Counted from the stretch's first letter, positions 1-8,965 are shown. The stretch: 11,927 bases of DNA from an uncultured Bacteroidota bacterium (GCA_903920835.1 CAIXNQ010000200.1:1-11927); one strand, 5' to 3'. The notes: a model not told the origin generated them from the letters alone. Translations and numbers: made by a program.

Positions 1-948
1 ATTTTTGTTGCGTTTGTAGCTAAAGTAGAACCACAGAAAGCATCACTAACTTTAGTTGTTGGAATCGCTCCAGCAGATAATGCAGGAGTAGAAACATCAC
101 AAGAAGTTCCATAGTTTCCATAAACACCATTGATTAATGCAGCCACACGGATAGAATAAGTAGTTCCATAAGCTGCACCACCGCTAATATCTGTTAGACT
201 AAAATTATATGATGATGAATTATATATTGTAGTAACACCACCTGAAATAATTTCAAAACGATATCCAGTAGCATTAGTTACAATATCAGCACCAATTTTA
301 GTAGCTAATTGAGGTAATGTTGCACCACAGAAAGCAGCTAAAACTTTAGTTGTTGGCACAATCGCAGTGGTTAATACAGGCGAAGAAACGTTGCAAGAAG
401 CACCATAGTTTCCGTAAACACCACCAACTCCAACAGCTACTCTTATTGAATATGATGTTCCGTAAGTAGCACCATTTGAAAGGTCAATTAAACGGAAATT
501 ATAATTTGCTGAATCATAAATAGAGGTTACCCCACCAGCCGTAACTTCAAAACGATAGCTATCTGCACCTGCAATAACAATTGCTGGAATTTTTGAAGCT
601 AAAGTTGCTAATGTAGTACCACAGAAAGTTTCGTTTACTTTTGTTACAGGAATAGCTGATGTTGCAACTGCAGGTGTAGAAACGTTACATGAAGTACCAT
701 AAACATCCCAGTTTCCATTCATCTTAACAGCTACTCTTATAGAATAAGTAGTTCCGTAAGTAGTTCCTGCTATTTTCAACAAATCAAAATTGTTTTTGTT
801 TGTTTCATACGTTCCAACTACATTTCCATTTGTTGACACTTCATAACGATACATGTCTGCTCCATTAATGTAGTCAAGCGGAATTTGAGAATTCATTGCT
901 GCCAAAGTAGCACCACAATAATCTACTCTAACTTTAGTTGTTGGTTTG
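1..948 (-). repeat. Tandem 98-codon repeat with paired cysteines
   Basis: Three full units and the beginning of a fourth are visible. The (F/Y)-C-G-x-T-L motif recurs at 913, 619, 325 and 31, exactly 294 bp each time. The units share A-x-x-Y-R-(F/Y)-E-(V/I), then N-F-x-L, then Y-G-T-(T/S)-Y-S-I-R-V-A, and end in Y-G-x-S-C-x-V-S-(T/S)-P. Each unit thus has one Cys near its start and one near its end, which could form a disulfide outside the cytoplasm. The fold looks like a fibronectin-III or Ig-type beta-sandwich; this is inferred from pattern only. The array continues beyond the window. Confidence 0.85.
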
Positions 949-3900
949 CAGAAATAGATATTATCTAAATAAGCATTACCTGTTCCGTAAGGAGCGCTAA
1001 CCAATTTAAGTTGACCAATATTAGTTAAGTCAATAGATGTAAATTGATTTAAAGGAATATCATAAGAATTCCAACCAGATAATGAAGGGGTTAAAGTAAC
1101 TTTTACCTCTCTAATTGTTTGGTTAATTAAATATACATCAAAAGCTGTACAGTTTGGAGTCCAAATATCTAAATGCAAATGTGTCATAGATGATGCATTG
1201 ATAGGAGATGGAAATTGAACACCTTGATAGTTCATGTTAGAATATTTCTTAACATCATTTCCACCAGCAGTAGTGTTAGTTACTGTTGTCAATTGACCCC
1301 AGTTAGGGAACCAGTCAATATTAGCAACATTAGTATAAGCATTGCTAAACAAAGAAATAACTCTTGCAGGATCTACAGTAGGTGTAGGAGCAGCACTTCT
1401 TGGACCAGGATAAGAAACTGTGAAAACTGCAGAAGTTGAACCAGCAATTAACGGAGCTGCTGCTGCTTGATTAGCTGTAATAGTTGTTGTTCCAGCACCT
1501 ACTACAGTTACAATATTTCCAGAAATGGTTGCAACACTTGTATTGCTACTTGTATATGTGAAAGCACCAGTACTATTACTTGTTGGAGCAGTTAATGCGA
1601 ATGGAGCAGCACCAACTAGTTTTTCAGGAACACTAAATCCAGTAATATCTGGAGTTGTGTTTGGTTTCCAGAAATAAATATTATCTAAATAAACTTTAGA
1701 TGTTCCAGAAGGAGTTGCAACAAATTTAAATTGAATAATACTTGACAATGGTATTGTATATTGCGTTAAATCAATATCAAAACTATTCCAACCAGCTAAA
1801 GTAGGGTTTAAAGTTACTTTTTGCTCAGGTTGACCTGAAACAATAGGATAAACATCAAAAGCTGTACAATTAGAGGTCCAGATATCAATATGTAAATTAG
1901 TCATAGTTGAAGCATTTACAGCTGAAGCAAATTGAACACCTTGATAATTCATATTAGAATATGATTTTGTGTTATTTCCTGCAATTGTTAAATCTTGCAT
2001 TGTGGTAGATTGACCCCAGTTAGGAAACCAATTAGTCCCTGCAATATTTGTGTAAGCATCACTATATAGTGACTTAACATTTGAAGCATTTCTAGTTGGA
2101 GGTGTTGGAGCCGCAGTATCTGGAGCAGTCGGTAATGGAGCAGTAACAACAAAACTTGCTGTAATGCTTCCGCTATTATAATTTCCACTAGCTGCTTGAG
2201 TAGCTGTGATTGTTGTAGTTCCTATACCAACAACAGTAACTGTAGAACCACTAATAGTTGCTACGCTAGTATCGCTACTTGTATAAGAAAATGCACCGTT
2301 GCTGCTACTTGTAGGAGCCGTTAGTGCAAAAGGAGCTACACCAAGTTCTTTTGTAGCCACTGTAAATCCAGAAATAATTGGCGCAACAGTTACAGCTACA
2401 TCACTAAAATAAATATTATCAAGATAAACACTTGATGTTCCGCTTGGCGTTGCTACAAATTTCATTTGACCAATGCTTGCTTTGTTAATATTAGTATATT
2501 GAGATAATAATATATCAAAACTATTCCAACCATTAGCTGTTGGAGTTAAAGTAACTTTTTGCTCAGGAGCTGGTTGATTGATTAAATAAACATCAAAAGA
2601 AGTGCAGTTTTGAGTGTATAAATCTAAGTGTAGGCTTACCATTGAAGAAGCATTGATTGGAGAAGCAAATTGAACTCCTTGATAATTCATCGATGAATAT
2701 TTTCTGGTAGCATTTCCATCAATAGAAAGTTCAGATACTTGAGTTGACTGACCCCAGTTTGGATTCCAGTCTGTTCCAGAAACGTTTGTATAAGCGCCAC
2801 TATATAAAGAAATCACATGAGACGAAGCAACAGTTGGTGTTGGAGCAGCAGCTGGTGTTACATCAAAAACAGCAGTAATTACTCCAGATCCATAACTTGC
2901 AGTTGCTGTTTGTGTAGCAGTAATTGTAGTACTACCTATTCCAACAACAGTTACAGTACTTCCTGAAACAGTTGCAACACTTGTATTGCTACTAGTGTAT
3001 GTAAACGCTCCATTACTATTTGAAGTAGGGTCTGTTAAAGCAAAGCTAGATGAACCAGCCGATTTTGCAGGAACCGAAAAATTTGTTATTGTTGGAGAAG
3101 GTAAAGCTGTAGCAGCTCTATAAAAATATACATTGTCTAAATAAACAGTATTTCTTAATGAACCAAAAGGATTGGTTTGAAACTTTAATTGATTAAGAAC
3201 AGTCAAATTTGCTCCTGTATATTGAGATAAAGGAATATCAAAACTATTCCATTGTCCTGGAACAATAGTTAATGTTTTATTGAATTCACCACCAGAAATG
3301 ATTCTAAAATCTAATGCAGTTGCATCAGGCGAGTAAATATCAACGTGCATAGTTGTCATAGCACTAATATTAGTATTAGCAGCTAATTGAACACCTTCAT
3401 AATTCAAGTTTTGATACTGTTTGGTCTCATTAACATTTGGTGTATAATTAGCAAATGTTGTTGATTGACCCCAGTTTGGAAACCAGTTAGTTCCTGAAAG
3501 ATCTGTATAAGCACTCGAATAAAGTGAAATCACATCCCAAGCATTTCTGGTTGGAGCAGCAGGAGCATCTGTAACTAATGCAGGGTAAGTTACATTTAAA
3601 GTAGCTGTTGTAGATCCAGCAACAAGGTTTCCTGAAGCTGCTTGACTAGCAGTTATTACTGATGAACCAGCACCAACAATATGAATTTGATTACCGCTTA
3701 CAATTGTTGCAACAGCAGTATTACTACTTGAGTAAGTAAATGCACCGCTACTGTTTGTAGTTGGAGCAGTAATAGTAAAATTTGAATCTCCTACCAACTT
3801 AGCTGGAATAGTAAAAGTTCCAAAAGTTGGCGGCTGAGAAGTTGTTGCTGCTCTGTAGAAGTACACATTATCTATATAAAGAGTCGCCCCTTGTCCATAA

Positions 3901-4397
3901 GTTACAGGAACGATATACTTCAAACTAGATAATATATTTCCAGTGTTATAAGTACTCAACGCTAAATCAACACTAATCCATTGACTTCTAGTAGAAGTTG
4001 AAGGAATAATTGTTCCTGTTACACCTAACTCTCTAGCAGTACCAGTAGAAGACTCTAACTTGATATTCATAGAACTATAATTAGGAGACCAAACATCAAA
4101 ATGCAAGTAAGTCATTGCAGACACATCTAGACTACCAGCAGAATTTACCTGAATTCCAGAGTAGCTGTGATTGGTGTAATACTTACATACATTTCCTCCA
4201 GATGGAGTGTAATCAGCATTGATGGTTGCACCACCAAAATCAAAATACTGAACTCCTGATTGATTTGTGTAGGAGTTACTATACATGGACAAAACGTCCC
4301 ATGCATTACGCGTAGGTGGATCTGAAGGCGATGCACCCGGCTGAGCATATCCTAATGAAATAGTCATTAGGAAAAATAAAAAAAGAATTTTTTTCAT
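1..4397 (-). CDS. Giant modular secreted surface protein, N-terminal 1465 codons (partial)
   Basis: One open frame runs from ATG at 4397 to the window edge without a stop; the C-terminus lies outside. It starts with a clear signal peptide (MKKILFLFFLMTISLGYA, then Q19), so the product is exported. Five beta-sandwich modules resembling carbohydrate-binding modules follow, at about residues 25-183, 281-427, 521-664, 763-908 and 1003-1155. Each has an early D-V-x-S-x-Y-S segment, a W-G-Q-x-T segment in modules 2-5, and ends in (L/I)-D-N-(V/I)-Y-F. They alternate with four Ig-like (BIG2-type) domains of about 85 residues carrying S-S-N-T-x-V-A-T and T-I-T-A. From about residue 1150 a 98-residue repeat takes over. 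No catalytic domain is visible, so binding or adhesion is more likely than hydrolysis, though an enzyme domain could lie outside. A type IX secretion C-terminal sorting domain is expected from the family but not seen. No convincing promoter was found upstream. Confidence 0.85.
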   Translation of the reverse strand, partial: MKKILFLFFLMTISLGYAQPGASPSDPPTRNAWDVLSMYSNSYTNQSGVQYFDFGGATINADYTPSGGNVCKYYTNHSYSGIQVNSAGSLDVSAMTYLHFDVWSPNYSSMNIKLESSTGTARELGVTGTIIPSTSTRSQWISVDLALSTYNTGNILSSLKYIVPVTYGQGATLYIDNVYFYRAATTSQPPTFGTFTIPAKLVGDSNFTITAPTTNSSGAFTYSSSNTAVATIVSGNQIHIVGAGSSVITASQAASGNLVAGSTTATLNVTYPALVTDAPAAPTRNAWDVISLYSSAYTDLSGTNWFPNWGQSTTFANYTPNVNETKQYQNLNYEGVQLAANTNISAMTTMHVDIYSPDATALDFRIISGGEFNKTLTIVPGQWNSFDIPLSQYTGANLTVLNQLKFQTNPFGSLRNTVYLDNVYFYRAATALPSPTITNFSVPAKSAGSSSFALTDPTSNSNGAFTYTSSNTSVATVSGSTVTVVGIGSTTITATQTATASYGSGVITAVFDVTPAAAPTPTVASSHVISLYSGAYTNVSGTDWNPNWGQSTQVSELSIDGNATRKYSSMNYQGVQFASPINASSMVSLHLDLYTQNCTSFDVYLINQPAPEQKVTLTPTANGWNSFDILLSQYTNINKASIGQMKFVATPSGTSSVYLDNIYFSDVAVTVAPIISGFTVATKELGVAPFALTAPTSSSNGAFSYTSSDTSVATISGSTVTVVGIGTTTITATQAASGNYNSGSITASFVVTAPLPTAPDTAAPTPPTRNASNVKSLYSDAYTNIAGTNWFPNWGQSTTMQDLTIAGNNTKSYSNMNYQGVQFASAVNASTMTNLHIDIWTSNCTAFDVYPIVSGQPEQKVTLNPTLAGWNSFDIDLTQYTIPLSSIIQFKFVATPSGTSKVYLDNIYFWKPNTTPDITGFSVPEKLVGAAPFALTAPTSNSTGAFTYTSSNTSVATISGNIVTVVGAGTTTITANQAAAAPLIAGSTSAVFTVSYPGPRSAAPTPTVDPARVISLFSNAYTNVANIDWFPNWGQLTTVTNTTAGGNDVKKYSNMNYQGVQFPSPINASSMTHLHLDIWTPNCTAFDVYLINQTIREVKVTLTPSLSGWNSYDIPLNQFTSIDLTNIGQLKLVSAPYGTGNAYLDNIYFCKPTTKVRVDYCGATLAAMNSQIPLDYINGADMYRYEVSTNGNVVGTYETNKNNFDLLKIAGTTYGTTYSIRVAVKMNGNWDVYGTSCNVSTPAVATSAIPVTKVNETFCGTTLATLASKIPAIVIAGADSYRFEVTAGGVTSIYDSANYNFRLIDLSNGATYGTSYSIRVAVGVGGVYGNYGASCNVSSPVLTTAIVPTTKVLAAFCGATLPQLATKIGADIVTNATGYRFEIISGGVTTIYNSSSYNFSLTDISGGAAYGTTYSIRVAALINGVYGNYGTSCDVSTPALSAGAIPTTKVSDAFCGSTLATNATK
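936..4320 (-). repeat. Five CBM-like plus four Ig-like modules repeated in one gene
   Basis: The repeat unit is one CBM-like module plus one Ig-like linker. Taking the W-G-Q motif (F-G-G in module 1) as an anchor, successive copies lie 255, 239, 246 and 239 codons apart, all in one frame. Some DNA is nearly identical between copies, for example the stretch encoding N-Y-(Q/E)-G-V-Q at 1214-1237, 1928-1951 and 2667-2690. Copy number could therefore change by recombination. Module 1 is the most diverged, with F-G-G where the others have W-G-Q. Confidence 0.8.
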
Positions 4398-4875
4398 ATA
4401 AAATTTAGGTTAAATGTTAAAGTGCCAAATTAATATTGTTTTACAAAATTTGAACGTCAATGATACATATAAAAACTATACGAAATCGATTTAATTAATT
4501 GAAAGTGCAAAAAAGTTAAGTTTTATTCTAGGAAAGCCCTACTAATAAAGGAAAAATTAAGAACTACATCGTTTGAATTTGGTTATAATTAGTAGTTTGT
4601 TGTGGCAATGTAAGGTTGTGTTGTTATGCCAAAACAATTATTTGATTATTAAATCTTGATTTTTAAACTAAAAAACACTGACTATTAATAAAAAAATGTA
4701 GATAAAATTTTATATATAATAATTATGAAATGGATATTTATTTTGGTTAATTTATTAAATTAAATGTTAACCTTATTATAAGAAAACTTTTAATAGTTTG
4801 AAATTCTTATTTATTGTACCTTTTGATATATAATAGTGGTATATTAAGATTTATAGAGCGTAAATAAATTAAGAT
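4398..4875. other. AT-rich intergenic gap, no gene seen
   Basis: This 478-bp gap lies between the stop of the RND permease and the start of the giant gene, both on the minus strand, so it should hold the giant gene's promoter and leader. No frame of useful length is present. The best -7 candidate on the minus strand is TTAATTTG at 4433-4426, one mismatch from TAnnTTTG, but there is no TTG at a suitable distance. A 10-bp direct repeat, ATTAAGATTT, occurs at 4843-4852 and 4868-4877 and overlaps the permease stop. No clear stem-loop terminator was found. Confidence 0.6.
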
Positions 4876-7800
4876 TTAAACATCATATTTTTCAAAAATA
4901 TGTTTAAAGTGCTTTTCGTTTTTGTAAACTCGAGCCAGTAAAGATGGGAACACAATCAGCAGTAATGGCATTGCAATTATAAACCCACCTATAACGGCTA
5001 TCGCTAATGGTTGATGCAGTTCGGAACCTGTGCCGATTCCGATGGCTAGAGGCAATAATGCAATTATGGCGCCAAGTGCAGTCATCAGCTTCGGACGCAG
5101 TCGGGTTGAAATGGCATAGACAATTGAATCATTTACGTTTTGTGTTTCCTTAAATGTTTCTCTAAATTGCAGGAAAGTAAAAATGGCATTCTCGGCAATG
5201 ATTCCAACAATCATAATAATTCCGGTGTAACTGCCAACATTGAGTGCTGTTCCTGTGAGGTAAAGCAATAAATAACTTCCAGAAATTCCTAAAACCGAAA
5301 TTAATAATATCAACGTAGCGATTCTAAAGTCTTTGAATAGGAATAATATTACCCCGAAAACCAATAATGACGATGCTATTAAAATTAGTAATAATTCTTT
5401 GAAAGATTGTTGTTGTTCTTTATAAGCACCACCATATTCAATGTAATATCCAGAGGGCAAATGGATTTCTCGATTTACTTTGGTTTGAATTTCTTTCATC
5501 ACGCTGCCAAGATCTTTGTTGTCTAACCTTCCTGTAATGACGCTCATCATTTGCAGATTCTCTCGTTGAATTTCTGCGATGCCTTTTTCAATACTAATAT
5601 CTACTAAACTGGTTATAGGAACTGCTTTTCCGTTGGGTAAAAATAGTTTTAGCTGCTTGATATCTTCCAAACTTCGGTGTTGTCCGTTGGCATAAATCAA
5701 TCTGATCGGAATTATGCGCTCGTTATCTAAAATGCCGCCAACTACATTCCCTTCGAGGGCTGTTTGAAGTTGAAATTGAAGATTGTTTGGCGAAATGCCA
5801 TACTGCGCGAGTTGTTTATAATTGGGTTGAATATTGATGGCAGGCCCAGCATACACAACGCCGTCAAAAACATCGGCTGTGCCTTGAACTTTTTCAACAA
5901 TGCCAGCAATTTGGCGGGCTGTTTTTTGTAAAATTTGTTGGTTGCTACCATAAACTTTTACTTCAATAGGTGACACAGAACTCATTAAATCACCCAGCAT
6001 ATCGCCAATAACTTGACCAAAATCGATTCTTAAAGCCGGCTGTGATGTTTCAACTTGATGGCGGATTTCATCAATAACATCATTACTGGTTTTGCTTCGG
6101 TTTTGCTTTAATTGAATTAAATAATCTCCGCGGTTTGGTTCTGTAATAAAAAATCCCATTTGAGTTCCTGTGCGTCGGCTGTATGCTTCGACTTCGGGCA
6201 CGCTAATGATTATTTTTTCAACCTCATTTAGCATTCGGTCGGTTTCTTCTAGCGATGTTCCTGGCGGACTTTCATAATCGAGCACTATACTGCCTTCGTC
6301 CATTTCGGGTAAGAATCCGGTTTCTAAATTAGGAACAATTAATAGGATAGCTACTATCAATAAGATACAAAACGAAATGCTCAAGATGGGTTTTTGAATA
6401 AAATACGATATCCATTTTTGGGTTTTTACTTCATGTTTTGATGTTTCCTTGATTGCTCGAAATCCATTGTCTTTTTTTGAAAGTAATAAATAGACGACAG
6501 GAAGCAGCAACCAAGTTACAAAAAACGAACAAACCAAAGTTATAATCATAGTGTCGGTCAATACTTTAAAGTATGCACCAGCCACGCCACTCATGAGCAC
6601 AAACGGCACAAAAATTACGATAGTACTGATTGACGAACCCAGCATGGCAGGAAATAAATAGCCAATTGATTTTTGTAACAATGAAACCGTTGTAGCTTGT
6701 GGATATTCTTCGTGCGTTCTATGAATTTGTTCCACTACCACAATGGCATCATCAATAATTAATCCCAAAGCAGCGGCAATTGCGCCAAGGGTCATAATAT
6801 TAAAAGTAGCACCTGTAAGATATAAAACAATCAGCGTTAGCCCCAAGGTCACTGGAATTATAATTAAAATAGTAGCACTGGCTTTGGCTGATTTAAGAAA
6901 CAAAACAGCAACTAAAATCGCCAGCAATAAACCAATCAATAAACTATCGGTAACGCTCTTAACGGCATCGTTTACAAAAGTAGCTTGCTCATAATAAGGT
7001 TTAATAGTTATTCCGCTAGGAACTATTTTTTTTAGTGCAATTAAATGTTCATTTACGTCGTTAGATATGGCGATTAAGTTGGAATTGGGTTGTTTAATAA
7101 CAGCAATCAATATGCCTTCTTTGCCGTTTGCATTTACTTTTATATACTCTTTGGCTTCTTTAATTTCAACTTCAGAAATGTCTTTAAGGGTAACAATTCC
7201 TTTGCCGTTATTGAGAACAACTAAGTTTTCGAGTTCGTCTTTTCGGTCAACTTGAGCGTCTGTAATGGTTAAATATAAATAGCGATAATCGGCAAGATAG
7301 CCGTTTGATTTAATAAAATTTGTTTGGCTCAGCACCTGCGAAACTGCATCGGGCGTAATTCCGAGAGCGGTCATTTTGTTAAAATCGAGCGATAGCCAAT
7401 ATTCTTTTTCTTTGCCGCCAATAATTCTAATTTCAGAAACACCATCAATTTGCGACAGAAATGGTTTAATAGTAAAGTTGGCAATTTTCTTTAATTCCAG
7501 AGCAGATTTTCCTTTGCCTTCCATAGCAAACCCAATGACGGGCAAGATAGAAGGATTCATTTTCTCGACTGTAATTTGTGTGCCAGGAGGTAGGTTGTTT
7601 TGAATCTGATTAATCTGTTCTTCAATGCGGGTTTTGCCTAAATCTATGTCTGCATCCCAATTCATAAAGGCAGAAATCTCGCAGGTTCCGCGACTGGTTG
7701 TGCTGCGAACGGTCTTTAGCTCTTGCACTTTCTTGATGGCGTTTTCAAGTGGCTTGGTCACCGTGACCATCATTTTGTCTATCGGTTGTTGACCAGCGTC

Positions 7801-7941
7801 TGCAATGATTTTTATCTTAGGAAAAGTAATTTCTGGAAACAAACTGGTTTGCATTTTAGAATAAGCAAAGATTCCTCCTAGGATTATTAAGAAAATAATG
7901 GTGCTTAATCCATTTTTATGTTTTACAAAAAAGTTATTCAT
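4876..7941 (-). CDS. RND-superfamily efflux permease (AcrB/CzcA type)
   Basis: A complete 1021-residue inner-membrane pump subunit, the usual RND length, with a duplicated layout: TM1 at about 12-28, a large periplasmic loop, TM2-TM6 at about 333-487, TM7 at about 516-537, a second loop, and TM8-TM12 at about 849-1003. Such proteins export drugs or metal ions using the proton gradient, with a periplasmic adaptor and an outer-membrane channel. TM4 carries the acidic pair D397-D398 (GLIIDDAIVVVE) as in drug-type pumps. TM10 has G-I-I-A-E917-N-A, where AcrB has Lys and CusA-type metal pumps have Glu. The TM11 region, R-L-R-P-K-L-M-T followed by G-T-G-S-E, also looks CzcA-like. The substrate class is therefore undecided. 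No adaptor or TolC-like gene is adjacent. ATG at 7941 fits the family start (N-N-F-F-V-K-H-K) and has no Shine-Dalgarno. Confidence 0.9.
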   Translation of the reverse strand: MNNFFVKHKNGLSTIIFLIILGGIFAYSKMQTSLFPEITFPKIKIIADAGQQPIDKMMVTVTKPLENAIKKVQELKTVRSTTSRGTCEISAFMNWDADIDLGKTRIEEQINQIQNNLPPGTQITVEKMNPSILPVIGFAMEGKGKSALELKKIANFTIKPFLSQIDGVSEIRIIGGKEKEYWLSLDFNKMTALGITPDAVSQVLSQTNFIKSNGYLADYRYLYLTITDAQVDRKDELENLVVLNNGKGIVTLKDISEVEIKEAKEYIKVNANGKEGILIAVIKQPNSNLIAISNDVNEHLIALKKIVPSGITIKPYYEQATFVNDAVKSVTDSLLIGLLLAILVAVLFLKSAKASATILIIIPVTLGLTLIVLYLTGATFNIMTLGAIAAALGLIIDDAIVVVEQIHRTHEEYPQATTVSLLQKSIGYLFPAMLGSSISTIVIFVPFVLMSGVAGAYFKVLTDTMIITLVCSFFVTWLLLPVVYLLLSKKDNGFRAIKETSKHEVKTQKWISYFIQKPILSISFCILLIVAILLIVPNLETGFLPEMDEGSIVLDYESPPGTSLEETDRMLNEVEKIIISVPEVEAYSRRTGTQMGFFITEPNRGDYLIQLKQNRSKTSNDVIDEIRHQVETSQPALRIDFGQVIGDMLGDLMSSVSPIEVKVYGSNQQILQKTARQIAGIVEKVQGTADVFDGVVYAGPAINIQPNYKQLAQYGISPNNLQFQLQTALEGNVVGGILDNERIIPIRLIYANGQHRSLEDIKQLKLFLPNGKAVPITSLVDISIEKGIAEIQRENLQMMSVITGRLDNKDLGSVMKEIQTKVNREIHLPSGYYIEYGGAYKEQQQSFKELLLILIASSLLVFGVILFLFKDFRIATLILLISVLGISGSYLLLYLTGTALNVGSYTGIIMIVGIIAENAIFTFLQFRETFKETQNVNDSIVYAISTRLRPKLMTALGAIIALLPLAIGIGTGSELHQPLAIAVIGGFIIAMPLLLIVFPSLLARVYKNEKHFKHIFEKYDV

Positions 7942-8012
7942 GCAGTTTAATTTTATTTGCTTTCAAATTAGATTCTAAAACCGATTAAAAAGATTTTTAT
8001 TTGAAATTGCTT

Positions 8013-8020
8013 CAAAATTA
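8013..8020 (-). promoter_or_regulatory. Possible -7 element for the RND permease
   Basis: On the minus strand this reads TAATTTTG, an exact match to the Bacteroidota TAnnTTTG element. It would put the transcript start about 65-70 bases before the permease ATG. There is no TTG at the expected -33 distance, so the call is weak. Confidence 0.3.
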
Positions 8021-8175
8021 GAATATTATTTTAGTTATTGATTAATGTTGATTTAAGAATACATTAAAATCTGAGTTTTGATTATTTTTAATAGCTTTTA
8101 AACCATAAAGTTTCTTTGAATTTAGATTCAACATTAAAGCTAACAAACAATAATTGAATATGAGTTTACATCAAT

Positions 8176-8191
8176 ATCAAAACGTTTTGAT
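8176..8191. promoter_or_regulatory. Perfect 16-bp palindrome, possible operator
   Basis: ATCAAAACGTTTTGAT equals its own reverse complement. The central AAACGTTT with a CG dyad resembles operators of LacI-family regulators. It overlaps the candidate -33 element of the phosphatase promoter, where bound protein would block transcription. No regulator gene is in the window. In DNA this AT-rich a palindrome of this length is not very rare by chance, so its position is the main argument. Confidence 0.35.
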
Positions 8192-8214
8192 TTAATTAAT
8201 GATTTGTATATTTA
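8186..8214 (+). promoter_or_regulatory. Candidate promoter of the phosphatase gene
   Basis: TTTG at 8186-8189, a 17-base spacer, then TATATTTA at 8207-8214, one mismatch from TAnnTTTG. The transcript would start at about 8220, only a few bases before the ATG pair at 8225 and 8228. If this is right, the upstream in-frame TTG at 8204 lies inside the promoter and is not the start codon. Confidence 0.4.
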
Positions 8215-8224
8215 CAAAAAAAAG

Positions 8225-8965
8225 ATGATGAGAACACTTGTTATTGGCGATATTCATGGCGGACTTCATGGTTTACATCAAGTTTTAGAACGCGCAGAGG
8301 TGACTACAAATGACCAACTTATTTTTCTGGGTGATTATGTTGATGGTTGGAGCCAATCGCCGGAAGTCATTGACCTTTTGATTGAATTAGATCAAAAACA
8401 ACAATGCACATTTATTAAAGGCAACCACGATCAGCTTTTTTTAGATTGGTTGCTGGGCAGAAAAGAAAATTTTGACGAAACTGTTTGGTACAAACATGGC
8501 GGCGAAGCAACGGTGACTGCTTATGAAAACATCGGCACTGCCAAGCGAGAAAAGCATATTGCTTTTTTGAAATCACTAAAAAACTATTATCTCGATGACC
8601 AATACAGATTGTTCATTCACGCTGGTTTCACGAATATGAATGGTGTCGATTTTGAATATTTTGACAAACTTTTTTATTGGGACCGAACGCTGTGGGAAAC
8701 CGCAGTTGCACTTGATACAAATTTACAAACAACCGATTCTTGCTATCCAAAAAGATTCACATTATATCCTGAAATATATATTGGCCATACCCCCGTTACA
8801 AAAGTGGGCAGCACCATACCACTTCAAAAAGCATGCGTTTGGAATATCGACACCGGTGCGGGTTTCAAAGGGGCTCTAACCATCATGGATATTGACACAA
8901 AAAATTACTGGCAAAGCGAACCATTGCCCAATCTATATCCAATCGAAAAAGGGAGAAATGATTGA
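8225..8965 (+). CDS. PPP-family metallophosphatase (Ser/Thr phosphatase-like)
   Basis: A 246-residue cytoplasmic metallophosphoesterase with the PPP-family metal site in order: G-D9-I-H11-G, G-D37-Y-V-D40-G, G-N67-H68-D69, H132-A-G and G-H188-T-P. Relatives remove phosphate from serine or threonine in proteins, or cleave diadenosine tetraphosphate; the sequence does not decide between these. One variation is seen: the usual G-D-x-V-D-R-G reads G-D-Y-V-D-G-W, so the phosphate-contacting Arg is replaced, while the metal ligands are kept. The start is taken as ATG 8225 (or 8228, next codon) because family members begin just before the first motif and the in-frame TTG at 8204 falls in a probable promoter. 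The gene stands alone, divergent from the RND pump; no kinase or other partner is near. Confidence 0.85.
   Translation: MMRTLVIGDIHGGLHGLHQVLERAEVTTNDQLIFLGDYVDGWSQSPEVIDLLIELDQKQQCTFIKGNHDQLFLDWLLGRKENFDETVWYKHGGEATVTAYENIGTAKREKHIAFLKSLKNYYLDDQYRLFIHAGFTNMNGVDFEYFDKLFYWDRTLWETAVALDTNLQTTDSCYPKRFTLYPEIYIGHTPVTKVGSTIPLQKACVWNIDTGAGFKGALTIMDIDTKNYWQSEPLPNLYPIEKGRND

Larger units (their letters stand above)
7942..8224. other. Divergent control region between pump and phosphatase
   Basis: This AT-rich region separates two divergent genes and has no open frame of note. It contains an imperfect direct repeat (core GCTTTCAAATTAGA at 7959-7972 and GCTTCAAAATTAGA at 8009-8022), a short perfect inverted repeat TTAGATTCTAA at 7968-7978, a possible pump -7 element at 8013-8020, a 16-bp palindrome at 8176-8191 and the candidate phosphatase promoter. 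Confidence 0.6.

Noticed and set aside
1215..2188. Short frames inside the giant gene on both strands
   Set aside because: They lie within the continuous coding frame of the giant minus-strand gene and have no protein-like character of their own.
4843..4877. Direct repeat ATTAAGATTT around the pump stop codon
   Set aside because: Ten bases of nearly pure A and T, expected by chance in this composition; mentioned only in the gap description.
6743..7603. Plus-strand frames of 60-85 codons opposite the RND pump
   Set aside because: They are antisense shadows of a well-conserved permease gene.
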